Assembly: GCF_023973825.1 (NCBI RefSeq)
Contig: NC_090123.1
Span: forward strand, 975,501 to 1,039,500
Direction: 5' to 3'
DNA: 64,000 nucleotides
DNA from: Plasmodium brasilianum
Taxonomy: Eukaryota > Apicomplexa > Aconoidasida > Haemosporida > Plasmodiidae
In this document: one piece after another, positions 25,579 through 41,113 of the stretch
Layout of the letters: each line of letters starts with the position of its first letter
Position numbering within the stretch: the first letter of the stretch is position 1
The notes under the pieces: generated by a model
What the model saw: the letters and a program-made list of their open reading frames with translations, nothing else
Told to the model about the DNA's origin: nothing
The model's database searches: none
Made by a program: the position numbers and the translations under genes

Positions 25579-25914
25579 GGAAATATCTTAGAATTCAAAT
25601 AATCTAAGAATTTTTGATAGCAACACAAAATATAACATGTTTTGACCACTTTGCAAATTTTAGGAACAAAATAAAGATACTCCATCCGGTTATAGGTTTT
25701 TTTTTTTTTTTTGTCTCTTTTGTTGCCTTATTTTTGCGCTATTTTTATTTTTACTTTATTTTTTCTTTTCCTTTCTGCATTTGTATCCTTTTTTTTCCTT
25801 TTTAAAATGAACATACGAGTATTTGAAATGGGGGGAAAAATGTATTGCACTAAACAGTAAACAGCTAGCCAATTGATAGGAAATTATGATATCAAAAAGA
25901 ATATAATAAATTAA

Positions 25915-26165
25915 AATTTGTATATATAAAATGTGTACATATAAAATGTGTATATATGAAATGTGTATATATAAAATGTGTATATATGAAATATGTATAT
26001 ATAAAATATATTCATATATAGTAGGTTCATATATATATAATATGTTCATATATATATAATATGTTCATATAAAATATGTTTGTACAAAATATGTTTGTAC
26101 AAAATATGTTTGTACAAAATATGTTTGTACAAAATATGTTTGTTCAAAATATGTATATATAAAAT
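25915..26165. repeat. Two short arrays: ATATAAAATGTGT and ACAAAATATGTTTGT types
   Basis: The first array has a roughly 16-bp period with TATATATAAAATGTG units. It passes through ATATATATAATATGTTC copies into a 15-bp ACAAAATATGTTTGT array. Confidence 0.85.
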
Positions 26166-26645
26166 ATATATTTAAAAAAAGAAAGAAAGCATTTACTACC
26201 AGTGGGAATACCTATGAAGGTATACACCGTGGGGATGTATATATGCATTTGTACATTTTACCTCCACTTTTGCAGAGTTCCATTGGATAAGGAAGGAAGA
26301 TATGGTAACTATAATTAACGTTGTAAAGAATTTATTTTTCTCAAAAGTGAATTCCCCAATAGTTTTAAATTATAGGCCATTTATACTTTTCCTTCGTAAG
26401 TGTACACATAATTATATGTACACGTACAGGTAATTATATTTCTGTGTATTAATATATATATATATATATATATAATTACTCCCGTGAAAATTTTTTATTT
26501 TCGAACAATGATCAGGTCAGCTACATTTGAACATTCAAAAGTTTGTTTATTCATCTAGGGCACTGTTAGGAAATGTTTTAGTACCCAATTTTTTTTTCCT
26601 TTTTTTTTTTTTTTTTGTTATCCCTCCGATAAAAAGCCCTTTCTC

Positions 26646-26684
<39 letters not shown>

Positions 26685-26982
26685 CAAATAATAAATAATA
26701 AATAATAAATGGGTGAACACAAAACGAATAAACAAGTGCAGAATTTGTGAGTGTTGTTAATTTTTCTCCCAAGATACACATTTTAACATTATGCTTACGT
26801 GCACATACATATATATGTGTATGAATATGTATGTATAAATACATATATCAGCTGTGCGTACATTTTGTGGAGAACGCTGTCAGGCTTTATTTGCATATGA
26901 GAGTGGAACTACTTCTCACTTTGTACTTTACTGCTTCATTGTTTCATTGCTTTCCCTTTTCTGCTCTTCCCCCCCCCCTTAG

Positions 26983-30308
<3,326 letters not shown>

Positions 30309-30322
<14 letters not shown>

Positions 30323-30507
30323 TAACTTCAGAACTTATTAGAGCTATCCGTTTTGACTGCATGAAATGTTGAGCTGAACACTTTTTATTTACATGAACAA
30401 TATTAGTTTTTGAATAATTCCATTTGGAAAAAATGTGAATTTCCCCAATCATCTGCGTCATGGACATCCCTGAAAAGGAGGTAAATAGAAAAATTTGGGA
30501 AAAAAAA

Positions 30508-30547
<40 letters not shown>

Positions 30548-31533
30548 TACATACATATGAATATGTATGAGTGTATAAATAAATATATATGTATATACAA
30601 ATGGAAAGACAATTAACGCACGCACAGCAAGAAAAAGCACTGTACGTGAAAATTGCCACTCCCTTTTGAATACGATAAACTAAAAATTAATGAGCTGTTA
30701 AATAATGCTACTGTACGAGCGATATGTAAAAATGCAAAATGAAACATGTGTAAAGTCATGCATGTACTAATTTTACAAAACATGTTTTAAAAAAAAAAAA
30801 AAAAAAAAAAATGAACGATACCCTTATCATTAAATTCTATGGTTCCAGACAGATTCGCGTGGGATTCCCCTTCAATAAAATTTTGCAAGAAAACGCATAT
30901 ATGTACGTTCGTGTACATACGCACATTTAAACACATAAACACTTATATATATGTACATGAATTTAAATATATTTATGTATGGGAAAAACATAACTGTAGC
31001 ACTATTCCCCCTTAAAAATGTACTGCTTTTTAATTATATCTGCTACTAATTTGTGCATAATATTCCCTATAATTTTATCGCCCTTACTTGTTAAATCATC
31101 CAGCATCCATTTTACTTCTTTTTTGCTTTCAAATTTGACCTTCCCCTAATTAAAACAGAACGATGTATGGAAAAAAAAAGAAGGAACATTTTTTTTTAGT
31201 TTGACATGTATTTAATTTTTTTTATTGCTTGTTCATGTTCGTTCACGTTCATTCAGGTATTTTCTTTTTTCTTTTTTCTTTTTTTTCTTTTTTTTCTTTT
31301 TTTTTATGTTTTCCCAATGTTTTCTATATTCCTCTTTGTTGTAACTTTATTACCAAGTCCCATTTCAAATTATGATGGACAATCTCACTGAGGAATGGTA
31401 GTCTTAAAAACAAATATTCGTTTGACTTTTTTTCAATTTTTATGCAAGGTATTTCATCACTCCATTTTAGTGTTACATTTATTTCTACTTGTTTTTCATT
31501 AATTCTTTTAAATTTATAAAATCCTAAAAAGAA

Positions 31534-31564
<31 letters not shown>

Positions 31565-34153
31565 TTTTATGTGCAATTAATATGTTATTCCATTTTTAAT
31601 AATTTGCCTTCTTCCTTCATATTTTTATAGCGCTACCAATAAATGGACAAGTCATATTTTTGTAAAAATAGGTCAATATTCTGCTACTCGCATATTTGCT
31701 TGAAAGTTGAATGTTCACAGTTTTATGCCTATGTTGTATGTATGTGTGTTTATACGTGTGTTCACATGTACATGTGCATGTACATACATTTGTGCAAATG
31801 ATCGCCACTATGTGACCCTTCATTGCAGAAGGTGAGAAAACTTCACACGAACATGAAGGGTAATCATATATTTATGCAAACAATGCACACTACATATTAG
31901 CATTTCGTTTATTCGTTTAATCGTTTATTCGTTTAATCGTTTATTCGTTTAATCTTTTATTCGTTTATTATTATTTTTTTTTAACGTATAACCTTTTTCT
32001 CATATTAACAAAATCTGCAACATATACATCACAACATTCGCTGTCCAACTCGATTGTCATATCTAGGTCTACATATTTATCGTCGTCGCATTTTAATATT
32101 ATATCACCCTGGAAAGGTTGATTTAATGGCGTGCGTACGTGTATCATCATGCGTGTTTGTATAAATAAATAATTATATATGTGTATATATGTATATATAT
32201 TTTTTTTTATTTATACGTATATACATATTTATTTATTTATATTTATATGTACACAAATGAGTAGACAGAGCACCAATTTTTTCTCTTTCAAACCTTTATT
32301 TCAGCACATTGATTTTGGTACTCCGTTATGAAGCAAGTCAGCTCTTCTTTAATGAGTAGGTGCAGTCGGTTGTCCTTGTTCTTCCTGAGAAAGATTTTTT
32401 TTTTTTTAAATTGAAAAATGAAAAATGAAAAATGAAAATTAAAAAATGTATAATGAAAATTAAAAAATGTATAATGAAAATTAAAAAATGTATAATGAAA
32501 ATTAAAAAATGTATAATGAAAATTAAAAAATGTATAATGAAAATTAAAAAATGTATAATGAAAATTAAAAATTGAAAAATGCAACGCGTGAATTGCCAAT
32601 TGCGAATTTGTAACATTTATGAACGGCTTTCATTTTGATTAAAATTATTACTCGTGCAGGTAAACCGGTACATAGGTTTGAATATTCTGCTTGCTAATTT
32701 TTATGTTCTCATTTTGGTCATATTTATTAATTATGGGTATTTTTTTATTTTTTTCAAAAAATATAGAATAATTGTAAAAGAATAAAAGATAAAAAGGGTA
32801 ATAATAATTTTTGGAAAATTGTAAAGTATTTAATTTTTTTATATGTTTTAGTATAATAAAAAACCTTAACAGTAAATTAAAAAAATTACATTTTACCTTA
32901 CTGTTCATAAAGGTATCATTTTTATAAACTACAAATGGAGGTTTACTATTAACATATAATATATCGTTGTGTTTTTTCCTTGTTGTATAACTTAAATTTC
33001 CCTTTTTCACTGGATGTTCACCTGAGCAGCATTCACTGTATTCATTGTTCTCACCAGGTTCATTACACGAGCCAAGTTCGACATGTTCCTCATCCTCCTC
33101 ATTCAGGCCAACAAAATTACTTCCAAAATCAGCCGATTTATTTTTTCCCATAATAGTATTATCTTTATTTATTAAAAACAAAAAATTATAAAAAATGAAA
33201 AAATTACTCTCCAAAATATCTCCACATTTGTACATGTCTTTCTTTATATAATTCAAGAAAGAACAATTCTCTTTATTAAGTCTTCCATAGGGAATAACAC
33301 ATATTATATATGAGTCCAGACAGTTTGTAAATTTCTGTAATTCTATTTTATTATATAATGTATTATAACTTGTTGTAGTAGTAATAATACTATGGTTATA
33401 TCTACCAATATTTGTTTCAACAAAATTTAAAAAATCATTCATGAAATTGTAATAAAGTAATTTTGTTGTATTATTTTCTATAATAGTAATATCTTCTGTA
33501 CAATTTAAATCATCAATTATGAGAAGAGTTACTAATATAAACTTTTCTCTTTTTACTAACAAAAAAGGATGAACTATTTTATTCTTTACCCTTATATTGT
33601 AGCAACTTATCGTCCTATTTAACTCAAGAAAAGTTTCATGTGCACCCACATCTTCATTCCTTTTATTAATTATCTGATTCTTAATAATCGTTTCGACGTT
33701 TTTCATGTTGAGTACATTTACATAATTCGAATCCTGTGAAGAAGTTCAAAGAGGGGAAAAAAAATAAAATAAATTAAAATAAAATAAAATAAAATATAAA
33801 ATTAAGATTATACATTGAAAGAGAGAGAGGAAAAGGAAGTCACAAAACGTGAAAACATTAATACGGCTAAAAATGCTTGGCCCGTTTAAAGTGCTGCACA
33901 CAACTGAACTGTTACACAGATCAAACGAGCGAAACAGATTGGAAACGATTATAATAAGACAAAAATGGCACAGTGCATGTTTATTTCTCCCTGAACATAT
34001 TCATTTTAAAGCAATCTTAAAATTAATTTTTTAAATTATCCTTACTTGTACATTTTTGGCGCATATTTCCACATTAATAAAATGTTTTTGGTATACCAAA
34101 TCGTAATTAAAGTCCGTTGATTTGAACAAAAACAGTGCTCTAATTCCGTGCAT
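30309..34153 (-). CDS. AP-5 adaptor complex mu-like subunit, eight exons
   Basis: Exons (minus) are 34046-34153, 32652-33733, 32294-32384, 31993-32108, 31354-31504, 31088-31145, 30822-30869 and 30309-30469, giving about 604 residues in frame. The N-terminus MHGIRALFLFKSTDFNYDLV is the longin-like start typical of AP-5 mu (MUDENG): a short 'G-I-R-A-L' strand, then a central segment with ISCYNIRVKNKIVHPFLL and KFILVTLLIIDD. The C-terminal half has mu-homology-domain strands: EINVTLKWSDEI, GKVKFESKKEVKWMLDDL joined to SHANLSGTIEFND. AP-5 acts in late endosomal sorting. The family call is by pattern, without a search. Exon 5 may instead start at 31523 after a better acceptor (adding FYKFK), but then exon 4 does not fit in phase. 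Intron 2 contains a 21-bp minisatellite. The coding end overlaps the neighbouring gene's end by 14 bp. Confidence 0.75.
31911..31970. repeat. Short GTTTATTCGTTTAATC array in an intron
   Basis: About four copies of a 16-bp unit inside the intron between exons 4 and 5 of the AP-5 mu-like gene. Confidence 0.85.
32402..32580. repeat. 21-bp intronic minisatellite (AAAATTAAAAAATGTATAAT)
   Basis: About seven copies in intron 2 of the AP-5 mu-like gene. The period is a multiple of three, hence the artificial Phe-His-Tyr-Thr repeats in two minus frames. Confidence 0.95.
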
Positions 34154-34917
34154 TATGCTTATCAAAAATGTACCTTTTAAACTTAGTATGATATGGTATA
34201 GTATGGTATAATACGATATAGTATAGTATAATGTGATATATTTTTTTTTTTTTTATTTTTTATTAAAACAAGGCTTTTGTCAAGCTAGGGTAGCAAATTA
34301 AAAGAAATTAGTAACTTAAAAAGTAAAAAAAAAAGAAAAAAAATATGATAAATGATGCCTTTAAAAAGGCTAACATAAAAAGTTATGCAAATGCACAGAT
34401 AAACATGTACGCAAACAGGCATACACACGAACGCACACATATGTATGTATATATATATATATATATATACATATACCTGCATAGGGCTGTGTTCGCGCTT
34501 TTTTTGAAAAAATGAAGGTACATAAATAAAAATAATCAAACTAATCTGTGCTCTAAATCAATATAAAAAAGTAAGGAGTGAAAATATAATGGAGGTAATT
34601 AAAAGAGAGGTAAATCAAAGGAAAGAAATTAAAATAAAAAATTTTAAAAAATAGAAACAAAAAATAAATGAGTGATTGGCGTATGAATGGTAAATGAATG
34701 GCGAACAAATGGCGAACAAATGGAGAACAAATAACAGCCAAATGGAGAACAAATAACAGCCAAATGGCAGACGAACGTGGAGTAAAAAAAATACGTTTTA
34801 AAAAGCTATAAAAAAAAAAAAAAAAAAAAAAATTCACGAATCAGAATTGAAAGTAGCCACGGAAAATTAAGGGCAAAAAAAAATGTGTCTTCTTAAATCA
34901 GACATTAAACGTTGGAA

Positions 34918-35042
34918 TATACATGCATGAACATGTGCATACGTCATACACACATGCATATGAACATGTGCATACGTCATACACACATGCATATGAACAT
35001 GTGCATACGTCATACACACATGCATATGAACATGCACATAAG
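34918..35042. repeat. 33-bp minisatellite with CATACGTCATACACACATGC core
   Basis: Nearly four copies of a unit containing ATGAACATGTGCATACGTCA followed by TACACACATGCAT. It contains several 6-8 bp palindromes (ATGCAT, ACATGT). Confidence 0.9.
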
Positions 35043-35349
35043 TGTACACATATACATATATATATATATATGCCTTTACGCATGCCTGTATTGCGTATCA
35101 CGAAAGTAAAGGCAAAATGTTGGCACATAAATCAAAGACGCCGGTTTTTGAATTAAAAGGATCGTACAGGAGTGTATTCAAAAAGTGTACAACTGGCCTC
35201 TTATTTTTTAAAATCATAATTCAAAAATAACAAGTTGAGAAGCCCCCTCATCATTCATCAAATATGGACATAATTACAACGAACGGCGGATTAGAAAACA
35301 AGTACTAATATGGGCTCGCATAACGTATATCATTAACACTGTTGTTTGT

Positions 35350-35480
35350 TATATGTTATATCTTACATATTACATGTTATATGTTACATGTTATCTGTTA
35401 CATGCTATCTGTTACATGCTATCTGTTACATGCTATCTGTTACATGGTGTATGTTACATGGTGTATGTTACATGGTGTAT
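35350..35480. repeat. 14-bp minisatellite TTACATGCTATCTG / TTACATGGTGTATG
   Basis: About nine copies with two sub-types. It is followed by a T run and lies just downstream of the stop codon of the Lys/Asn-rich gene at 35,564. Confidence 0.9.
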
Positions 35481-35506
35481 GTTATTTGTTATCTTTCATT
35501 TTCTCT

Positions 35507-35542
<36 letters not shown>

Positions 35543-35563
35543 CGTGTTACCCCTTCCTTACTG

Positions 35564-36283
35564 CTAGTTAAAAAAGAAATTTAAAAAGGGAAATAAAGAT
35601 CTTTTACGTGATATTTGTTCTGAGTCGTTCCTCGTCACTCCTTCGTTGCACTCTGTGTTATATTCGTAACCATTGTTGTTAATATCGATCAATATATATT
35701 CCTTTGTTTTGTTTTCTTCTGTTTTGTTATCCTGATATAATATATGATCATGGTCATAATTTATTAAGTTATTGAATTCAAGAGTATAAACTGTAGTTCT
35801 TTTCTTTCTTTCTTTTATTTGCTCTTGTATGCTATTCATATAACATTTTTTACATATACACATTTTTTTTCCATAAGTATTATTGGTGAATTTATTATTC
35901 GTATTTTGTCTAAAACTTTTCATTATCTCATTACTCATGTGATTTAACTTATTCTTACCCTTTGATGTTGTTACATGTAATTTGGATGACGTAGGGACAG
36001 TACTTACGAGCACGTATTCATTTTTATTGTGTATTATTTTACTAACTTTATACTTGTTGTTATTCTCTTTATAAAAATTTAATTTTTTTTTTGAACTATT
36101 TTTTTCATTAAGTTTCAATGATAACATATCATTATTTTTTCTCTTCATCTGTGAATAGTACTTATCATTCTTCGAACGTCCTGTGTTATTATTCTTTAGT
36201 AACTTATCTTCATGTAATAATTCACCCTTGTTAGAAAACTCAAAAAATTTGGCGTATTCATTTAAATATATTAATTTTTCCAT
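35564..36283 (-). CDS. Lys/Asn-rich hypothetical protein
   Basis: A single ORF of 239-240 residues from ATG at 36283. The start (MEKLIYLNEYAKFFEFSNKG) was preferred over the longer frame, which continues upstream only by translating a TAATGTAACAAAGTA repeat and a T/A run. The protein is rich in Lys, Asn and Ser. Features are a YVLVSTVPTSSKLHVTTSKG segment and a CICKKC pair of CxxC-like cysteines near residue 160. There is no signal peptide or membrane segment. I do not recognise the family. It lies upstream of the AP-5 gene on the same strand. It reads like real coding DNA by codon use and lack of homopolymers, but the size of the protein and possible extra exons are uncertain. Confidence 0.65.
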   Translation of the reverse strand: MEKLIYLNEYAKFFEFSNKGELLHEDKLLKNNNTGRSKNDKYYSQMKRKNNDMLSLKLNEKNSSKKKLNFYKENNNKYKVSKIIHNKNEYVLVSTVPTSSKLHVTTSKGKNKLNHMSNEIMKSFRQNTNNKFTNNTYGKKMCICKKCYMNSIQEQIKERKKRTTVYTLEFNNLINYDHDHILYQDNKTEENKTKEYILIDINNNGYEYNTECNEGVTRNDSEQISRKRSLFPFLNFFFN

Positions 36284-39088
36284 TTTGCAAAAGATCGGGA
36301 GGGGTGGGGGACAGGATGATACACACAAAAGTATCGTACGACTAAACGAGTAAATGGAGCAGCTATAGTAAAGCCGGTGGAAAAAAAAAAAAAAAATAAT
36401 AATAAAATGTAACAAAGTATAATGTAACAAAGTATAATGTAACAAAGTATAATGTAACAAAGTATAATGTAACAAAGTATAATGTAACAAAGTATAATAT
36501 AATAAAATAAAATGAAGCACAGAAAAATGTAATACAGTAAAATATTATATTATATAATATAATGTAATAAAAAAAATAATGTTATCCATTAAAAAACAAT
36601 GTTATGTAATGTAGGAAGGAACACAATATAATACAATCAGAATAATAACATACTGGATATAGACAACATAACGAAAGCGGATGAAGTCATTAAAATAATT
36701 GTAAAAAAATTAAAAAACTGTTTTGCTGTTAAAAGGGAATTCGACTTAAGAAAGTTTAATATATATACCATAATTATTAAAATGCTACTCTGTTTATAAC
36801 ATGCTCATATGTGAAAAGGAGGTAAGTATACATATATACATTTGTGTGTGTGTTTGTGTGTACGTATTTTAATGAGAAAAAGTTCGCCAACAATTTTTGA
36901 ATAAAAAGATTTAAGCACGTTATATTCATGATGTAAAATGATGAAGAAAAAAAAAAAAAAAAAAAAGAAAAAAAAGCTAGTTGTAAAAATACAGTTATAG
37001 GTAGCCAAATTGAACTGCATGATGCATTATGACCTGCACAAATTATTAACATGTCAGGGGAAAAAAAAAAGAAAAAAAAAGAAGAATTACCAAAATAATT
37101 TTATAGCTGTAAAAGAACTTCAAATGTTATAATTAATAGGTTGTTATACTCTAAATGGATTACTTCTACAATATACATTTATGCACTAAAATGAAGTTCC
37201 ATTATAAGGGAGAGAAAAAAAAAAAAAAAAAAAAAAAGTAACCCCCCTTTAAATCGCAATAAAAATCAGCTAATTAAATGTTCCGAATGTAGACATGACT
37301 TGTGCATGCGAAAAAATTATTTTTTGAAACATTCGCAAAAAATAAAATGAAATAAAATGAAATAAAATAAAATAATGGATTAGAATCGAGTGTGTCACTG
37401 GAAAATATACACTTGTGAGATCCTATTTAACTCTTGCAGTAACCTCAATCCGTACATTATTTATAAGGATGCAAAACGAAAAAAAGAAACAATAAATAAA
37501 TAAACGGATAAATAGGTGCATCAATAAATAAACGGATAAATAGGTGTATCAATAAATAAACGGATAAATAGGTGTATCAATAAATAAACGGATAAATAGG
37601 TGTATCAATAAATAAACGGATAAATAGGTGCATCAATAAATAAACGGGTATAAATATGCATAAATAAATACAAAGGTAAATACACTAACAAATTCCTACT
37701 ACGTGTACGGTTTGGCAAAAAAAAAAAAAAAAGGAAGCGCATCATTATGTGTTTTGTGTACTCTAGAGCAGCAATAATGGGAATACTTTTTAAGTTGGAT
37801 GGAACCAACGTAACTATAAAATTCGAATTAATTCCTTTACTTCTACATAATTTCAAACTTAAATTTTACTCTTATATTTTCATACCCATAAATGTATACA
37901 TGTTTTTTTTTTTTTTTTTTTTCATTTTTGCTTATAACCCTATTATGAACAAGAAAATAAAATAACATGAAATATTAAAGGTAGTCTAATAGGTATTGTT
38001 TAAATATGTAAGAAATACCAAAAAAAAAAAAAAAATGAACGTATTAGTAACTCCATGTTAAATCGTACTTTTTCCAAAATTTCTTCTTTCGCGACATGGA
38101 ATTAATTAAAAGAATGGGGAAGAGGAGTAAACATAAAATATTAATAAAAAAAAAGTATAAAAAAAAAAAATATAAAAAAAAAAAAAATCAATGGGTTGAA
38201 ATAATTGGCTATGTAACAATGTGTACAATATATATTGTGTAAAGAATCGACGTGCAAATGCTGGTTATAAAATGTTAAAAAAAGTTATTTTTAAATTTGT
38301 TTTTATTTTTATGTTCGTTCCGTTATTCCGTTTTTGCTTCTTTCCTTTTCTTTTAAGATAAATACCTAGCGCCTTTTATCCGGGTTAACTTTTTTTGTGA
38401 CATGTTCAGAATTTCTCAGAGTACTAAATAAAGTAATGGAAATTATATAAAATGAAAAAAGTGCTCTCAAAATGTTTTAATATTTTCGCATGAACATGTC
38501 ACCAGAGTATTCACGTACGTACATAAATGATAAGAATATGTGTGGATATGTATAATTGTATATATACAAATGGATATATACAAATGGATATATACAAATG
38601 GATATATACAAATGGATATGTATAATTGTATATATACAAATGGATATATACAAATGAATATATACAAATGAATATATATATATGTGAATATTCCCGCTTG
38701 TGTACTTTTTCTTTATTTTATGAGAAAACGCAAAACAACATGACAATTTTAAGAAAACAATTGTGTACTTGTTATGTGACGTAACAGTAATGTTTGATAA
38801 GTAACATTACAAATATGCCCTTTGAAAATATAGTAAATTTTACGTGTGCAAATGAAATTATAACAGACAAATTAGAGATGCAAAAAAAGAATAATAAAAA
38901 AAAATAAGAACAAAAAGGACGAAAAAGAAACAGTATGCTTAGCGTGGGCTCGTAAATTTTGCAGGTACATAATTCTTTACAGAGTCATAAAAATAGTTGA
39001 GATCTGCCAAAAAAACTTATTACTTTTTTTTTTTTTTTTTTTTTTAAAGACAACATCATATATAATTAGTCCACATGTAAAGGCGAGT
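36284..39088. other. Gene-poor 2.8 kb; one unresolved short open stretch
   Basis: Holds a 15-bp TAATGTAACAAAGTA array (36,408-36,500), a 28-bp array (37,495-37,650), and a 14-bp ATATACAAATGGAT array (38,565-38,670). A minus-strand stretch at about 37,735-37,856 (GINSNFIVTLVPSNLKSIPI...) looks protein-like, and a short ATG-started piece at about 38,044-38,097 reads MSRKKKFWKKYDLTW. I could not join them by consistent splice phases, so I list no gene. Confidence 0.5.
37495..37650. repeat. 28-bp minisatellite (two parts: AATAAATAAACGGATAAATA + GGTGTATC)
   Basis: Five to six near-identical copies of a 28-bp unit. The uniform spacing superficially resembles a CRISPR array, but there are no distinct spacers; copies abut directly. 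Confidence 0.95.
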
Positions 39089-39871
39089 ATGGAAGACTAT
39101 AAATGCACCAGTTGCTTTGAGGATATATATATAAATAGTGACAAGGAGTTGTTTTATTTCGATATATGTAAACATAAAATATGTGGTGAATGCTTAGAGA
39201 ATCATTTAAATAAGCATAATAAGCAACACTGTCCTCGTTGCAAAGTGTCAATAACCAAAAAGAATGTTGTTCCTTTTGATATAGAAGAACGAATATACTC
39301 AAATCAAAAAAATATACGATCCAAATTGATGGAAATATTTAATAAAAGAAGACATAATTTTGAAAATACACCTTTATATAATAATTATTTAGAAAAAATT
39401 GAAGATATTATATATATGTTAACTAACGAATGTGATGAGAAAAAACGAAAAATTATTGAGTCATATATAAAAAAGTATGAAAAGGAAAACATCAAATTGA
39501 TAGAAGAAAATAATGCTCTTATATATGAAAATGAAAAAAAAAAAATCCATGATATAGTAAAAGAAGAAGGGAATTTATATGAAATAATTAAACATAGACC
39601 TATAATAAATAAATCAAACAATGAGACTTATGTTCATTCATTAATTAAAGAAAACCCTAAGCTATTTGATGAAATAAAGGTAACCAATATATCCGAATCA
39701 CAACCACAACCATTAAATGCATCTATTAAAAATGATACAGATATACCTGTGCGAAAATTTACTTCTGAAGAGGACTTAAAAAAGTCCGACTACGCTGGGG
39801 GGTATAACCCCTCTATCGTCTTTAAAAGGTGTGACACAGAATTTAACTCCACCATATACTTCAACATATAA
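39089..39871 (+). CDS. MAT1: CDK-activating kinase assembly factor MAT1 (RING finger)
   Basis: A 260-residue single-exon protein. An N-terminal C3HC4 RING is complete: Cys6, Cys9, Cys27, His29, Cys32, Cys35, Cys48 and Cys51. It is followed by the MAT1-type region (VVPFDIEERIYSNQKNIRSK...) and a long coiled coil (about 105-160). MAT1 stabilises the CDK7-cyclin H kinase of TFIIH; in P. falciparum a MAT1 homologue activates a CDK-like kinase (memory). The spacing from RING to the 'vd.Ei..r..v.k.fNk' block (here EERIYSNQKNIRSKLMEIFN) is typical of the family. The protein is somewhat shorter than the human one (309 residues), with a divergent C-terminus. The start ATG is preceded by a T-rich stretch and is the first in frame. 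Confidence 0.92.
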   Translation: MEDYKCTSCFEDIYINSDKELFYFDICKHKICGECLENHLNKHNKQHCPRCKVSITKKNVVPFDIEERIYSNQKNIRSKLMEIFNKRRHNFENTPLYNNYLEKIEDIIYMLTNECDEKKRKIIESYIKKYEKENIKLIEENNALIYENEKKKIHDIVKEEGNLYEIIKHRPIINKSNNETYVHSLIKENPKLFDEIKVTNISESQPQPLNASIKNDTDIPVRKFTSEEDLKKSDYAGGYNPSIVFKRCDTEFNSTIYFNI

Positions 39872-40913
39872 CCGCGAGCTAATTCGTTGTACATTCTTTG
39901 GCAAGCGTTTGTCTACATGCGCATACACACGTACATATACGCTTGCACCTATTCGCTTGTTTGGTTTATTGCCCTTTCCCCCCCTTAAAAATTTTACATT
40001 TTCATGTGTATTACCAATGTGCTTATATCTTCATTTTTGTGAGAAGAGTAGTTAATTTTGAGGTCCTTTCCTTTTTGCATGACTACTTTCTCCATCTGTC
40101 CCCATTATCTTCCCCCCTTTTTTTTTTTTTTTTTGTAATTAAAAAGCCCCCTGGAAATATACAACAACTTTGGGGCAACTCAGAAAATATAGACAATCAT
40201 TGTAGGACGTAACATTTTAAAAAATTTTAAACCTTTGTTAACTAAATTGTAAATTTTATGTTTTACAAAAAAAAATTTAAGAAATAATTTGGACTATCGT
40301 TGCGTTCGTAATGTTGTAGCAGTTATGACATATAACACGCAGTAAAACATTCAAATGGAATTTTATTTTATTTTATTTTATTTTCTAAAAAAGAGAATAC
40401 TATATAATGCTAAAATTACTCGTTATATTAAAAAAAAATATATATGACTATATAATAATGCACACATGCGAAGTATTATGTCTAAAAAAATTGTCCATGT
40501 ATTTACATATTTTAATGTTCACATAAAACACTTTCCATTTTATGCGTTCCGTAAAGTCATTTTCCTAAATAAGATGGGCGTCCCTTTGCTGCCTTTTCCA
40601 ATTTTGGAGTCTCGCCATTTCGCCCGTTTCACCTTTGAAAATGTACACATGTATGTTTGTGCATATACGTGATATACATACATATATATATACATACATA
40701 TATATATACATATTGGGCATACGTACGTCCTGCATATACGTATACATTGTTCGGGTATACGTAAGCATTACTTGTGTATACTAATGCAATGTCTACATAT
40801 ATGTATAATTTATTTTGAAATTCCATCAAATACATAGACTTAGCTTATTCAGGGTTAACATATGTACCATCTTTTGTTTTTCATTTTTTCCCTTCAGAAC
40901 AAAAATGCATTTG

Positions 40914-40944
<31 letters not shown>

Positions 40945-41080
40945 AAAAAGCAGCACAAAGATAAGTCGTATATAAAGTTCATTAAGAAATGTATTACAAA
41001 TATGTGCAATGACTTCTTTATTTTGAAGAATATTAAAGCAAAAAAAAAAAAAAAATTACGTACAGTTTTAAATATTGTGC

Positions 41081-41113
<33 letters not shown>

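Larger units (their letters stand above)
22633..26982. other. Gene-free 4.3 kb rich in simple and tandem repeats
   Basis: Lies between the 5' ends of two divergent genes, so it must include both promoters. Contents include A-rich DNA, (TATATG)n at about 22,960-23,050, a 15-bp TAAAATACAAAACAG array at 23,228-23,455, a long TA run at 24,128-24,170, GTACATA-type sequence, and repeats at 25,915-26,165. No ORF here looks coding on either strand. A non-coding RNA could be present but nothing specific is visible. Confidence 0.65.
34154..35563. other. Intergenic region with two minisatellites
   Basis: Separates two minus-strand genes. Contains GATATAGTATAGT-like repeats near 34,190, a 33-bp array (34,918-35,042) and a 14-bp array (35,350-35,480) next to a T run. 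The His/Met/Tyr-rich ORFs on both strands come from the 33-bp array. No gene is seen. Confidence 0.7.

Noticed and set aside
22633..26982. Possible centromere
   Set aside because: The region is long and AT-rich, but its arrays are short and diverse and it lacks a single 2-3 kb block of extreme AT content; as I recall the chromosome 5 centromere lies outside this syntenic block.
37495..37650. CRISPR-like array of 28-bp units (also 47,430-47,630)
   Set aside because: Copies abut with no unique spacers and the genome is eukaryotic; these are minisatellites.
37605..38100. Small minus-strand gene joining MSRKKKFWKKYDLTW with a GINSNFIVTLVPSNLKSIPI segment
   Set aside because: No combination of GT/AG sites gives consistent phase, and the second piece has no start codon.
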